A stretch of 64,000 nt of DNA from Gloeophyllum trabeum ATCC 11539 (taxonomy: Eukaryota; Basidiomycota; Agaricomycetes; Gloeophyllales; Gloeophyllaceae): positions 1,563,262 to 1,627,261 of the forward strand of contig NW_006920410.1 in the NCBI RefSeq assembly GCF_000344685.1, written 5' to 3'. How positions within the stretch are numbered: the first letter of the stretch is position 1; each line of letters begins with the position of its first letter. Shown here in pieces: positions 51,901 to 63,290 of this stretch. The notes below the pieces were generated by a model. The model searched no databases and had not been told where the DNA came from. It saw only the letters and a program-made list of their open reading frames with translations. The position numbers and the translations under genes are program-made.

Positions 51901-53140
51901 TACCCAACAACGTCCGGGTACGCCGAACTTCTCGGAGAATATCGCTTTTGAGTCTCCTGGCATCGAGTAAGGACGAGCAGCGATTGATACTCTTGAGGAA
52001 GGACTCGAAACCACGGGGATCCGTGCGTATTGTGATGGTTTCGGACGGGGTGGATCCATTAGTGGTAAGTGTTGGTTGGGCACGAGGTGCTTGAGCCTCC
52101 AGCACGTTCCGTACTTTCGATACCAGTTTTCTGTGTTAGGATCAGCCATACTACATAGAAGTCTCATTGCAGCACACATACTGCTGTCTGATTGCCGCCC
52201 CCGCCTACAATAATTGTATTATTCTGACCAGATCGACACGTACGTCACTCACCACTTCATCGATCATCCTGTTCCAGAAATCCGGGTCCGACAGCATATC
52301 CATTATAGGATACAAAACGGCGCAGGCTACAACCTCCCTTACCACAAGCTTCACCGCCTTACTGCGGCTCTCCGGTTCTGGCAAGATATGAGGCAGCGCC
52401 TTCTCTACGAGACTCCTCAAGTGCATCTCCTCGGTTTGCCGGGTGAACGTCGATGAAAGATTGTCTACAGCGGGATGGAGCCTCCCTCCCTTTCTGCCCG
52501 CGTAGCGGCCGGCTAAGAGAAGGTCTAACTCTTCTGACTGGGTCAGTTTGCGTTCTAGTGCCTGGCCACGCAACGCCACTTCTGATTGACGGAATTGTTC
52601 GACGTGTGCTGTTACCATCGGGAGAATACGTTTCACAACAAGGGCAGGCAAGTCAATTGGCGCGGCTCTTCCTATTAGACGATCCATGGACGCATGGAGG
52701 GTCGACGATACGGCAGTAGGGAACGATGGCGACGAAGATATTTCTTTGTACCATGTAAGCACAAAGTCTCGTACAATGAGAATAAGAATTTCATTTAAAG
52801 ATGAGGAGACAACAGGAAATTGTGGAAGGAGGTGAGACAGAGATTGCGGAGACTTGTGGGACCATTGGGAACGCGTCAATACTGCCTGCCAAGCAGCTGG
52901 CGTGGAGAAAGCTAGGGGTCTGGCAGAATAGAACAGGCGCTTGGGAAATCGAGGTCTTCTGGAGTCCAAGAGGTATGCGACGCCGACATTGAAGGCGAGG
53001 AAAGACGCCAGAACACACAGAAGGATCGAGGGTGAGAGGAGTACCAGCACGAGCGGCGAAGTGATGACGCGAGCGACCAGGGACGAGCCGATGACCGAGA
53101 CAGCTACGCCTACGGCAGCTTGAATGATCCAGAGCTGCAT
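48999..53140 (-). CDS. MDM1: Mdm1/SNX13-type PXA-RGS-PX-nexin protein
   Basis: Seven exons (52253..53140, 52182..52204, 51713..52130, 50040..51659, 49251..49992, 49082..49197, 48999..49031) give 1279 residues. Two N-terminal membrane stretches (residues about 5-60, VVARVITS and LVLLSPSILLCVLASFLAF) are followed by a PXA domain, an RGS-like domain (LRDVLTNPSLLSYFMEFMDRR to DLWFRVIGDAE), a disordered Ser-rich region, a coiled coil (SSLRRELRELKFQKEQYEQQ), a PX domain (GWVVARRYNEFLNMHNKLK, FPGKRLVTS) and a C-terminal nexin domain ending AALFPAST. This is the full order of Mdm1 and SNX13/14/25, ER-anchored tethers to vacuole and lipid droplets that bind phosphoinositides. The 23-nt exon two is supported by phase and by flanking family sequence. 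Confidence 0.93.
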
Positions 53141-53408
53141 AGCCGTAACAGCGCTGCAGTTCCCCTTGCAAAATCAAGGCGTGCCCATGGACTCAGAGAA
53201 GACAGTGGCTGCAGACTCGGACCAAGCTGTGGCAATTACAAGGTCGATCAATGTTTACGTAAGTAGATTGTACGCAAGGTTATGGTTTCCCCAACAGCGA
53301 GAGCATCCGAAAGCGCCGAAACATGTCCTGCCAGCGTCAGAGGCTTTCGCTGTTTCTCGGGGCATTATTCCTTCGTCCGAATTCCTCGAGAATACTGAGT
53401 CTCCTGCA

Positions 53409-54942
53409 ATGGCGAACGCGTCATCGGCAGGGGCTTCTCCGAAGCTGAGACCTCTGTCCACGACTGAGGGATTCATATGCGGAGGTATCGCCGCATGCAT
53501 AGCTGTGCGTTAACACGGCATGTGTGCTGTAAGCATTTAAGTAGACTTCTCCAGGTTACATTCTCGAATCCTGCAGAAGTCGCGAAGACTAGACTTCAAC
53601 TGCAAGGGGAGCTTGCCAAAGAGGGTGCTCCGAAGGTCTATGGAAGTGCTCTCGACGCACTCGTGAAGACATGGAGGAATGAAGGAATTCGAGGTTCACA
53701 GAGGGGCCTGGGACCTGCAGTGAGTTATGTCACGAATACTGCGCCTGCATCCCCTTATTCTGTTCATTACAGTACGCGTATCAAGTGAGGTATCCAAAGA
53801 TGCATTCTTCGCGCCCATGCTTATGCCTTCTACTAGATTCTCCTTAATGGTTCTCGGTTAGGTAAACGCTCTTCTCTGGACCAGGCCGTACTACGCTCAA
53901 TCTTGACGAAGGATTCTATGAGCCGTTCCGACATTCCATAAACCGTCTCTTTGGTCGGGCACCCACTGAACAGATACCCGTCACGTCTGTGATGGCTGGT
54001 GCAGCGAGTGGTGCCGTCGGAGGTAACTATCTGCGCTCTGATCTATTCATACGTTGCTCGACGACTAGTTTCGCTTAGCATCTCTGGGAAATCCCTTGTT
54101 CTTGATCAAGGCTCGGATGCAGGTGGATATCTCTGCGGCCACATGTCTACGTAGTTATTGACCATAAATACGCAGGCTTTCTCACCCGCCCTTCCCGTCG
54201 GGACTCAGCACCATTACAAGAGCTCTTTCGATGCCTTGTCTACAATTTTCAAAGCCGAAGGGTTCGGGGGTCTAGTGAGAGGTATCGACGCAGCGATCTT
54301 GCGAACTTCTATGGGATCGTCCGTAAGTCCCCGCGAGTGGCAAATTCAAGAATCCAAGACCGGTTCGTCATAACTTCTTTGCGTAGGTACAATTGCCCAC
54401 CTATAATTGGACCAAAAACCAAATCGTGAAGCGAGGGTGGCTACCTGCGGATAGCACGTGGACATTCTTGGCCAGTAGTTCTGTCTCCGGTGCTTGTGTA
54501 GTACGTGACTTTTTATCATGCTGTTATCTGGCCCATGTTAATCGGTCACAAGTGCTTAGTAATGCAACCCGCGGATACGGTCCGTACACAATCGCCGGAG
54601 GCGCCAATCATATTCTAACGGCTATCCTCGCAGGCTCTGACGAGAGTGTATAACCAGCCCACAAAAACCCTTCCAAACGGCAAGCGAGTCGGTGCATTGT
54701 ATCGCAATCCCATTGATTGCCTATGGAAAACGTTTAAGACAGAGGGGGTACTTGGGTGGTATAAGGGCTCGACAGCGCATTTCTTGCGCATAGCACCTCA
54801 CACGTAAGTATTCTTCCTGAATGCGTCGTGTAATGTGCGAAGGGCTCATGCTCATAATACTACCAGGATCATCACGTTGACTGCCAACGATCTTATCATG
54901 AATCTTTACAAAAGGATAAGAGACCGTGGTAGTGCCTGGTGA
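53409..54942 (+). CDS. OAC1: Mitochondrial carrier, oxaloacetate (Oac1) type
   Basis: Eleven exons (53409..53504, 53555..53719, 53773..53784, 53837..53861, 53912..54022, 54079..54122, 54176..54322, 54387..54504, 54560..54579, 54634..54803, 54867..54942) give 327 residues, normal for the family. The three carrier signatures are NPAEVAKTRLQLQ, NPLFLIKARMQ and QPADTALTRVYNQ, each starting a roughly 100-residue repeat with two membrane helices. The odd third signature (Q-P-A-D) and LQGELA point to the Oac1/SLC25A34-35 branch, which exchanges oxaloacetate, sulfate or related anions across the inner membrane. Exons of 12 and 20 nt interrupt the first and third repeats. I start at MANASSAG, the usual short leader; a start at 53187 is also open. 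Confidence 0.9.
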
Positions 54943-55131
54943 ACGCTCCAGATCGTACAGGCGATTACCTTACTAAATGGTATCTAGACGTTGCATAGTA
55001 CATTGGATTTAATGATTCCACCATATGTACGACTAATTTGCACCCATACCCCGAGTGTCTGCAGTGACCCAGTACTGCATAGATTGTCAGGACAGACATG
55101 GTGAGCAAAAAGGGAGGGACGAGCCAAAATA

Positions 55132-55214
55132 TGAACCCGACCCGGATTGAACGGATGACCTTGTGGAAGCATCTTAAACTGGAATCACACGCTCTACCTC
55201 TGAGCTACGGGTTC
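55132..55214 (-). tRNA. tRNA-Trp (CCA) with a short intron
   Basis: On the minus strand the acceptor GAACCCG pairs with CGGGTTC, the D arm GCTC/GAGC and T arm ATCCG-TTCAATC-CGGGT are sound, and the discriminator is A. The anticodon arm is TGTGA..CCACA with anticodon CCA at 55180..55182 and an extra segment of about 11 nt (TTTAAGATGCT) placed after position 37, the canonical intron site. The A31-C39 pair is mismatched. A TTTT terminator follows within three bases of the 3' end. tRNA-Trp genes of fungi usually carry introns. Confidence 0.8.
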
Positions 55215-55413
55215 ATGTCGGCAAGAAATACATGCACGATTTGAGCTATATTGTGTTATTGGGGCCATCGTGGGACCCACATTACCCATTGGACGTTATG
55301 TCAGCGAATGGGAAGCAAGACTAAAGCCTAAGAAATCTGCCTTGGTGGTCTATCACACCCCCAATCTGCGCCTCTCGCCTCGTAACCGACGTAACGTCTT
55401 TCGGCCTCAGCTA

Positions 55414-57332
55414 ATGGACGCTCTGAACCAGTTTAAGTTACCTTCAACTGTCCCGCAGGATCTCATTCTAATCCAAGACATCATTGGCGAGTTGCCGGCC
55501 CAGCCACGGACGAATGGACACGGAAAGGATGTGAAAGAGGAGGGAGATGGCTCTATTGCAAGTACCAATGATGATTCCGACAGCGAAGAGGAAGAAGTCG
55601 TGAACTTGGTTCTAGAAGACGACGACGTTGAGGACAAGGCATCTGATGCGTGAGTTGATTCTAGTCTTGACCAAACTCACAACGTAATGTTTATTAGATC
55701 TGGTCCTTCTCGGTCTATGTCGGAGTCTCGTAGTAGCCCAGATTCTGATTCTGACGAGTCTGACACGGACACGGAGCCTCCTGAAGATGAGAAAATATCC
55801 AACAAAAATCGAGAACGGGACGTCGGCGAAGAAGACGACGATTTCAGAGACTCCGGGGGGGTGAACGCTGTTGTTAAGACTGAACATGAGCTGACAGACT
55901 ACAATGTTACTATTCCTGACATTTCGGAAGTTAACGCGGACGAAAAGCTCGACGCTGCTGGCCAAATAATCAATATTTCCGATAACATCGTTATAGTCCA
56001 GGGAGCAGCTGCAGATGGCGTAGCTAGAGCTCATGAGCGTGTGCTGGACAGTGATACTTTGCTTGTCTTCGAGGATAGAAGAGTCTTAGGATATGTCAGT
56101 CTCTTATACTCACATGCGTCGCCGCTAACTTATCACAATGCAGATACATGAGACCTTTGGGCCAACACATCAACCTCTCTACCAAGTTAGATTCTCTCAG
56201 GCCTATCCCATAGACCCCGACAAGGTCAAGATATCACGCGCGGTATTCCATGTTCCGCAGAGAAGCAAGTTCGTTTTCGTAAACGAAATCAAAAACCTCA
56301 AAGGCAGCGACGCTAGTAATGCTCATGACGAAGAACCAGGTGAAGAGGAGATGGAGTTCTCAGATGATGAGCAGGAAGCTGAGCATAAGCGACGCTTGAA
56401 ACAGAAGTATGATGAGGATATCTCAGTCTCTCCACTGGCTAACTGATATATCCAGGCGGCTGGAAAGTCGTGGACAATCATTAGCACCCTCCTCAAGACA
56501 TACGACACCTACCCCATCGCAAATGCGTGATCAAGATTTGACGGCAGACCTCTCATATGGCTCGAATCCATACGATGAGTACAGCCCCTATAACGTCGAT
56601 TCTAGTGCTTCTCAGGCTCGTGCCGCTCCTCTGCCCTACGATGATCCATACTTGGATACGTACGAGATTAACTTCAACCAGGCGATATCTGCTACGATGC
56701 AGCCGGTGGAGGGCGCATCCGGCACGCCTTCGACCTCTGGTGATAGCCAACGCGGCTTTCACGGTCGGGGACGCGCAAGAGGACAGGCATCAAAATTTGG
56801 CAGAGACTCTGTTGGTCGAGGCCGAGGGCCACGTCGGGACAAACCCAATCGCGATCGTGGCCGAGGGCGTCACAGAGGCACCCAAGATGCCGCAAGGGAG
56901 TTGCAACATCATCAACATCATACTGCACATTCCGATCAAGAATACGATCTGCGTCGTCCGGCATCCCCTGCGTCGATGGCCATAGCTCGCGCCACTAGCC
57001 AATATGCCGAGGACTCCGGCTACGCTTCTCCAGCCAATTTCTCCTCTACTTCAGTGGCCGCATCTAATGATTATTGGTCTTACCAGCAGTCCTACCAAGC
57101 AACACCTTCATATCAGGGTAATCAGGCGGGATATGTATACCAACAGCCATATGTGCAGCCACACATAAATCCACGTTTTGCTTCTGCCTACGGCTACCAG
57201 TTCGGCGAGTTTCCTTCGAACCACTACGGTCAGTACGGATCGTACGGCATGGATGCATCTTCTGGGCGAGGTGAAGATAGGAATGGAGGTTGGAGAGACT
57301 ACAGCGGTTCCTATAATCCCAGTAATACTTGA
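55414..57332 (+). CDS. NAF1: H/ACA snoRNP assembly factor NAF1
   Basis: Four exons (55414..55649, 55698..56094, 56144..56406, 56456..57332) give 590 residues. The N-terminal helix FKLPSTVPQDLILIQDIIG is the Naf1 signature. After an acidic region comes the Gar1-like beta barrel: VIVQGAAADGVARAHERVLD, LLVFEDRRVLGYIHETFGPT, PLYQVRFSQAYPIDP and AVFHVPQRSKFVFVNEI. The C-terminus has RG-rich stretches (RGRARGQASKFGRDSVGRGR) and a Tyr/Gln-rich low-complexity end (YQQSYQATPSYQGNQAGY). Naf1 binds Cbf5 during early assembly of H/ACA particles and telomerase RNA and is replaced by Gar1. The ATG chosen is the first in frame before the conserved helix. This is the last ordinary gene before the repeat-rich right end. 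Confidence 0.93.
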
Positions 57333-57640
57333 CGGGCACCTTTGGACAATGCGGTTTCCACCACAACTTTGTATGAGAACGTGCAACTTCACTCTCTTCA
57401 TTTAAGATTCTCTCACGTGCGTCTGGGCCTGCCGGGAAAGAGTCAGTAAACCCCAGTGGAATGTCTCCAAGTCGTATCCAGAGCCGACCTCACAAAGGAT
57501 GCTTATGTCAGTATCGGCAGTTGTCTATACATGAAGAAATCGAGTTCTCTTGTGGGATGTTCCTCCTTACTCCCCGCCACCAGAACCTAGCAAGCGAGGC
57601 CAACGCGACGAAGTTCTTTCCGTACGGGTCGATGAAATCT
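57333..57640. other. Intergenic / start of repeat-rich region
   Basis: Contains stretches that read as a diverged coding remnant (for example RVDEIWESIK near 57628) but no frame is long enough or recognisable. Repeat-like sequence begins at about 57640. Confidence 0.4.
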
Positions 57641-58830
57641 GGGAATCAATCAAGCTTGCCCCTCCTTGCCCCTCCTTTGAGAGGGGTTATGCCAAACCCG
57701 CACTTTTCGACCAACCGGCAAGGACCGGCGTGCCATGTTTGGCTCCAGTGGCACACGGCTACACGGCGCGGACTTAAGAATTATCTCGCGTCCCTTGCAG
57801 CTAGACTCCGGTCCATGCATAGAACTATACTTTGCATCCCACTTACATATCAAAGTAAACAATCAGTACTAAATTCCATCTCAATTCACCGCAGCAGCTA
57901 CATGCTGTGAACTGCACTCCACAGCAGCTACAGGCTGTGAACTTTGCACACCAAATCAAGGAGGAGCTAAATATCTCTTGTATACATCAAAGATTCGAAA
58001 TAATGACTTTAAATTATATCCATTGGGACATGCATCCTGTGCTTTCCGGAAGACAGGGTCCCGTCTCCCGGACTGCGCAGGATGGCAATAAGTGTTCAGC
58101 TGGCCAGCCAAACCACCTCTCTCTGGCTGCATTTGTGCAAGCACCTATATGATAATTAATTCATCCCATCCCGCAAAGGAGGGGTAAGATGCTGGCGCCA
58201 GATGGAGCTTCCCGAGTTGAGAGGGGTTCTGCCAAACACGTTGCACTTTTTGACCAACCGGCAAGTTCCAGTGTGCCATGTGCTCCAGTGGCGCTGCTAA
58301 AGAGAATGCATAGACTCTATTTGAGCAGTACAATATTGCACTAAATGTTCAGTACTGCATCGCATTCAATCAGCCCTAATATTAACACCTACATGCTACA
58401 GTCAGCATCGAGGAGAAGCCAGATAAAAATTGGGAGTTAGGGGTATCCAGCCTCCGAGTGGTAAACATGCAAGAGATTCAGCTAAAATGATTAATCATGC
58501 AATATTGATTAACAGACACCCATCCTGCGCAGTTCAAGAGATGTCCCGTCTCCCAGAATGCGCAGGATGGTAATATTTAGCTGGCCTGCTAAACCACGGA
58601 AACCTCCACTTGTTATGTTTGGCTGGCCACTGGCAGCCTGCGCTGAGATCCGAGGCTCTTCAAGTACACCTAACATCTCTCACAATGCTAGTACTCTCTA
58701 CAATGTTACAGGGGTCAGCAAGCACCTATACAGAACGTATATTATATACTAATTCGCCCCATCACACAAAGGAGGGGTAAGATGCTGCAGTGTTGTGCCA
58801 GTTCTGAACTAGTTGATGAAAGTTTGGAGA
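57640..58830. repeat. Two diverged tandem copies of a ~0.5-kb repeat
   Basis: Four blocks recur in the same order: GACCAACCGGCAAG with the downstream TGCCATGT (near 57709 and 58252), the ATGCATAGA block (57815 and 58307), the GTCCCGTCTCCC..GCGCAGGATGG block (58058 and 58533), and GCAAGCACCTATA with AAAGGAGGGGTAAGATGCTG (58137 and 58723). The shift between blocks is roughly 490-585 bp, so this is one unit duplicated in tandem and then altered by indels. A piece of the unit (GATGCTGGTGCCAGACGGAG) occurs again near 59158. No transposase or reverse transcriptase frame is seen in it. Confidence 0.7.
58520..58570. repeat. Perfect 12-bp inverted repeat (hairpin)
   Basis: CCATCCTGCGCA at 58520..58531 is repeated inverted as TGCGCAGGATGG at 58559..58570 around a 27-nt loop. 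The equivalent in the first repeat copy (about 58031..58085) has a less perfect left arm. It could be a terminal hairpin of a small element. Confidence 0.7.
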
Positions 58831-60228
58831 ACTGTCAACTTGTCAACTAGTTCTGTTTACTTTCCGATAACTTTCCAGCAGAACTGTGGTGTGAGCCTTG
58901 CCTGCCAGCAGTCCTCCTCAGCTCCTGTCGAGATGTTGAGTTCCCCATCCATTCTGATTGCAGGGATGATGGGTTGCTCTCTATAGTCTTGAACTCATGC
59001 ACTTAGCTAAGGTTTTTCACTGTATATGGTAGTGAGTGGGAATGTTGACCTCCATGGGCAGGTTGATGAAAAGTCAATGGTTCCTAAACTTTGTAGAACT
59101 AGTTGCTTAGTTGATGAAACAACTAAACTAACTGGCATCAACCGGCCCAACACTGAGATGCTGGTGCCAGACGGAGCTTCCCCAGTTGCAGTGCACCAGT
59201 TATCTCACATGTGTCTTGATTCCCGCATTATGTTTTTGACACCATTACCAAGCCTTTTTAGGCTTGTGACTGGGGTCACATTGGTGAGCCTAAAGTTGCC
59301 GAAGTTCAGGTCACGAACCTCTGAGGTCAACCTTTGGCCCGACCCTCCTGACCCAGACCTTTGTTGGCCTGGTCCTCAAGTTCAGTGGTGGGCCAGGTTG
59401 AAGGTCAAGCAACATCTGAGAGCTCTGACCCTGGACTGACCTGGGGTCGACCCAACCCCCTATAAAACATAAGCTGGTTATGGTTATACGGCAATCAGAG
59501 TGACAGAGTCTCAACTATACTAGATAGCATAACATTGAAATGTGGATAGATTTATTTCACCATTCTTCATGGGTGGCCCTCCTTGCCCAACATCTACCAT
59601 GGTATAGTTATTTTTAGCAGCAATGTATAACTATCTGATCTTATGTTACATATACAGCCTTCAACTCACTGGCAACATCCTGAGATACCCCCCTTCGCAA
59701 GTGGCAGCAAGATCATACAAGCTCGCAGCTGCACACTGAGCTCAAGTATATTGCAAACTTTATGCTGGCAATGGACTTTGACCATGGCAAATATCCTGAC
59801 TTCTCCTTGTACCTCCTTCCGCTGTGCTTCTGGTGGACAGAAGGTAGCTGGAAGGAGATTGTCAGGGCTGTGGCTCCAATTATAACAAAGTACCCAGTAA
59901 GTGCCATGCACACTTGGTACACCCACAGTGGTACTGATGCAACAAGCTTAGCAAATTGTGGCAGTCAGCCTTACCATAGACACCAGTGCATATGTAGCAG
60001 CCTCTTTGGATGAGGCTGACGATGAGATGCCAGCGCTGGAGTCACCAGCAGACTAATACATGCCTAGCCAAGGCTTGTGAGTATTCAAGTCAGTAGCAGC
60101 TAGTTTAGCAGTACAATAGCACATATCTTGTAATGCAAAGCTGGCATATACAGCTGCTACCAAATCAGCAACAGGTTCAGAGGTTGGAACATCAAAAATT
60201 GAGTCTTGAATGATATACAGACTTGAGC
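58831..60228. other. Transposon-rich region without a supported gene
   Basis: Holds short palindromes (GAACTAGTTGA with TCAACTAGTTC near 58805-58855), a stem-loop CAAGCC-TTTTTA-GGCTTG near 59251, a promoter-like CCCCCTATAAAACATAAG near 59456, and open pieces such as FWWTEGSWKEIVRAVAPII (about 59822). The pieces look like remains of transposable elements, but none has a family signature I can name. Confidence 0.5.
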
Positions 60229-61171
60229 ATGGCTATACCAATGCCTCCCAGGAACTGGCAACCGTCATTCAGCATGGCCCTGGACCACCCTGATGAATCA
60301 CCCGCTCTCAACTCTGACGGCAGCTTCAAGGACATCAGCAAGATATCATGGGTTAACTCACTGACAGACGAGCTTCCGCCATTTGACTTTTCAGTTCCTT
60401 TTCTGCCTCGTGCAACCTTGACTGGCACTCTGATGATTCCCAATCCCTCAGGCTTTGTCGGTGGCCATGTACAGGCAGCAGCCCAGCTGCACCATCTGGT
60501 GAGAGACTGGATCCAGCAGCAAAGTGGTCCTTCAACTTCGTCATGGACGCTCATTGCTCTCTGCGCATTGAAAGACCTATCAAATCACAGGCTGCACTGG
60601 AAATGGCTGGTACCTTGGCTGTTGGAAGTATGACAAAGCCAAAAGCATCATCAGCACCAAAGGGATAGGTGAAGACAACAGGAAAAGCACCTGCAGTCAG
60701 CTGCATCAAGCTGCAGCCAAATGAAGGGGACCCACATGCCAAAACATCTGAGGTTCCCAGCCTTGGTATCTCCATTACACACAGCAATAGTCACCTTTCA
60801 CAAACAACATCTACCTTTACACCATCCAGGGCATCTTCTGATGTGCCTCAGGCTGATGCTCCCAGCAAGAGCATCAGTCATAGGAGCAGAAAGTGGAGGA
60901 ATGCTGACCCCGGCACCAATGTCTTCACAATATTTGAGGTGTTAGAAGAGAATGATGGATTTGACGAGAAGGGTGAACCTAAGACTAAGACTTTGTGTTG
61001 CTTCAGGGTCTGCACGTAAGCTCCATCTTACTTGACCTACCTGGTATCTGCTAATAGCATTTCTATGTCTAGAAGCTCCAAGGAGACAAAGCAGGTACTT
61101 GATGGGAACCTGACAATGTGTCAGAATCACATCAGACAGAAAGGACTGTGTCATTACAAGCTGTACCATGT
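60229..61171 (+). pseudogene. BED-finger-like transposon gene fragment, interrupted
   Basis: The open frame from 60229 stops at 60631, and a second frame from about 60663 reads RKWRNADPGTNVFTIFEVLE and KTKTLCCFRVC up to 61015. After a well-formed intron (61016..61072) it continues TMCQNHIRQKGLCHYKLYH. The CxxC...H...H spacing and the position before a transposase recall the BED zinc finger at the N-terminus of hAT transposases. A stop codon separates the two halves, and the frame ends exactly where the hAT terminus on the other strand begins (61172), with no catalytic domain following. I read it as a broken host-element gene into which the hAT element inserted, but this is inference. Confidence 0.45.
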
Positions 61172-63290
61172 AGTGATGCCGCGGTCCGGCTCAGTCCGGT
61201 TTTTCATAATATTTTTCGAACCTAGGACCGAACCATCGGTTCGGTCCAGTGACTTTTGAAAACCTTGGACTGGATGCGATGGAACCGTCTGAGCAGGTTA
61301 GGTCCGGTCCAGGACCGGTTCGAACCCATTGTCTGGCCAACTATTCTTATTAGATTCTCATCGATCATAATATACAATGCTACCTAGAGTTAATCATCAT
61401 TGGAAAGCTCGTCACCATCACCAGAAGACTCTGATATGGTTTCCATCACCTCATCAAGCATTTTCAGTACTTCTTCAGAAGCAGAAAGGTAACCATTCCG
61501 ATAGGCACTCTTGAGAATCTGCAGTGCTTCGTATATAACCGGCGTTAGGCGGTTGCGAAGTTTGGTACCCATCATATTACCACTGGAGAATGCTCTCTCA
61601 GAAGCAACCGCCGAGCCCTGGATTGCCAGGTAGTCACGCACCATGCGAGAGAGGACGGGGTACTGTGCAGTATGATGCTGTCCAAAGATATTAGAGAGAT
61701 GTAGACAACACCTGTAGGATATACTCACCCCCCACCACCGTACCACATCTTCCACTTGCTCGAGTGGACTGGAGAGGTACTGCTCCAGCTCCTCGCGAGC
61801 ACCTCGCTTCGTATTGTCGAGGGCTTGACAAGTTGACGGTTGCAAGCATCCATGAGTGGCCGTATGGTATAGACTTCAATGATGTAGCTGCAAAGTATCG
61901 TCTTGAGTTAGTAAAAGAAATGATAGCGGACCTGAACACGCACACTCTGCGCGCTGCCCTTCGGACGCTGGCGCTGACGGAGCAAAGTCCACGTCCTTAC
62001 AGTAATTATCAAACTAGGAAATTGTTATTAGTCAGCTTCGATATGGCACAAGACAACGGTTACACACCTCGTCCTCGAGCCGCTGTCGTGCACGCTGTGC
62101 AGCGGCAGGATCCCACTGGTCTTCGATATACACCATCTTCACTCGAGGGTCCAATACTACACCACAAGATAATCAGAGCTATGCCACAAGACAGGAATTG
62201 ACCATACCAAATGCAATAATGTAGGCATCACTACTGGAGTCTGTCTTACGATACCATTTCTCGAGGTTGTCCAGTCCATCCTTGATGGCATTCTTAAGGA
62301 GCAAGTATTTCGGGTCCCTTGCATAACACTTCCAGTTATTGATGAGTGACTCAAGAATGGGTATAGCATTCCAGAGCGTCGGATATCTTTCCAATGAGAA
62401 GCTTTGATGGGCTTCTGCGGGTTCCTGCTTCAGATTAACAAGAGGCTGTAAACAGAATGGAAGAACCTTACCCGAAGAACGTCCCTCATAAGGTAGAGAT
62501 ACTCCCATTCACGTTCTGTCAAGCCAAACTTGGCATATGATTTGCATTTGAGTTTCGGCACGACATCAGTAACGTCCGCAAGTCTTGTGAAACAATCTAC
62601 AGCCTGCCATACAATGAGCGGATGCTATCATGTCTCATGATACATCTGAAACAGTGTACCTTTCTGAGAAGCAACACCCTCTCGAGGAAGTTGTAGAGTG
62701 ACGCCCAGCGCATCCGAACCCATTCCATAAGTTGAAGAACGGGCACGTCAACATCTTTGCATGTTTGGCGGAAGTAAGCTTTCGCCTGGGGGGATTTGCA
62801 GATCTATATCATGCATGCATCATTAAAACATGAGTTTAGGACTCAAACTTGAAACACACCTGAGCAACGAGAGCCAGCGCCTTCCCAACCGCATCGCCAA
62901 CGGTAAACGGTTCGGCCTCCTCTTCATCATCTATGTCGGCTTGCTCAAGAATGGAGGAGCCTTCCTGCCCAAGGTCAAGCCCATCCAATTTCTTGTCGAG
63001 CGCATCAAGATCAAGGTCATCGTCATTGTCCACCACGCGCGCCACCTTGAACGCTTGGTGGATCTTCTTCAGGAGCGGTCGCCTTAGAGTAGGTGTTATG
63101 GACTGCGTGAAGTGTTTAGCACCGAGGTGGATGACATGCTCGAGACACCTGCGCGTGGGGCAATTGGCGAGTGAGAGATGCATCTGTATCATGTAAATGA
63201 AGTACTTACATGATACGCCGTTGCACGGTGATAAGCCTCAGGATCGTCTGACCCCCGAAAACGCGGATTCAGCACATCATACAAGTGCCC
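61172..63290 (-). mobile_element. hAT-like DNA transposon, 5' end missing
   Basis: The 3' end of the element appears to be at 61172, where TAGTGATGCCGCGGTCCGG begins a stretch full of GGTCCGG/CGGTTCGG repeats, typical subterminal sequence of hAT elements. The transposase lies inside on the minus strand. No matching inverted terminal sequence is found between 63290 and the right edge, so the 5' end is either truncated or outside the window. Confidence 0.6.
61390..63286 (-). pseudogene. hAT transposase, N-terminus missing
   Basis: Readable exons on the minus strand give VQRRIMCLEHVIHLGAKHF (around 63130-63245), an acidic stretch, ICKSPQAKAYFRQTC with LMEWVRMRWASLYNFLERVL, KFGLTEREWEYLYLMRDVL, then YPTLWNAIPILESLINNWK, VLDPRVKMVYIEDQW and, in the last exons, SPLEQVEDVVRWWG and the hAT dimerisation block YPVLSRMVRDYLAIQGSAV with ASERAFSSG. 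These are in the correct hAT order (RNase H-like core, then C-terminal dimerisation domain). Introns with GT..AG ends (for example 61678..61728) are intact, so decay is limited. The DNA-binding BED finger and the first catalytic Asp region are not found before a stop near 63290, so it is 5'-truncated or its first exons lie outside. The junction near 61990 is not resolved. Confidence 0.75.

Noticed and set aside
58020..58830. Possible CRISPR-like array because of repeated blocks
   Set aside because: The units are long (about 0.5 kb), diverged and only two in number; nothing like short identical repeats with spacers.
59230..59310. Stem-loop CAAGCC-T-run-GGCTTG as a bacterial-type terminator
   Set aside because: The window is clearly eukaryotic; the hairpin lies in transposon-rich DNA with no gene ending there.
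59270..59520. LTR of a retrotransposon (TATAAAA box in repeated DNA)
   Set aside because: No second LTR, primer-binding site or reverse transcriptase frame was found nearby.
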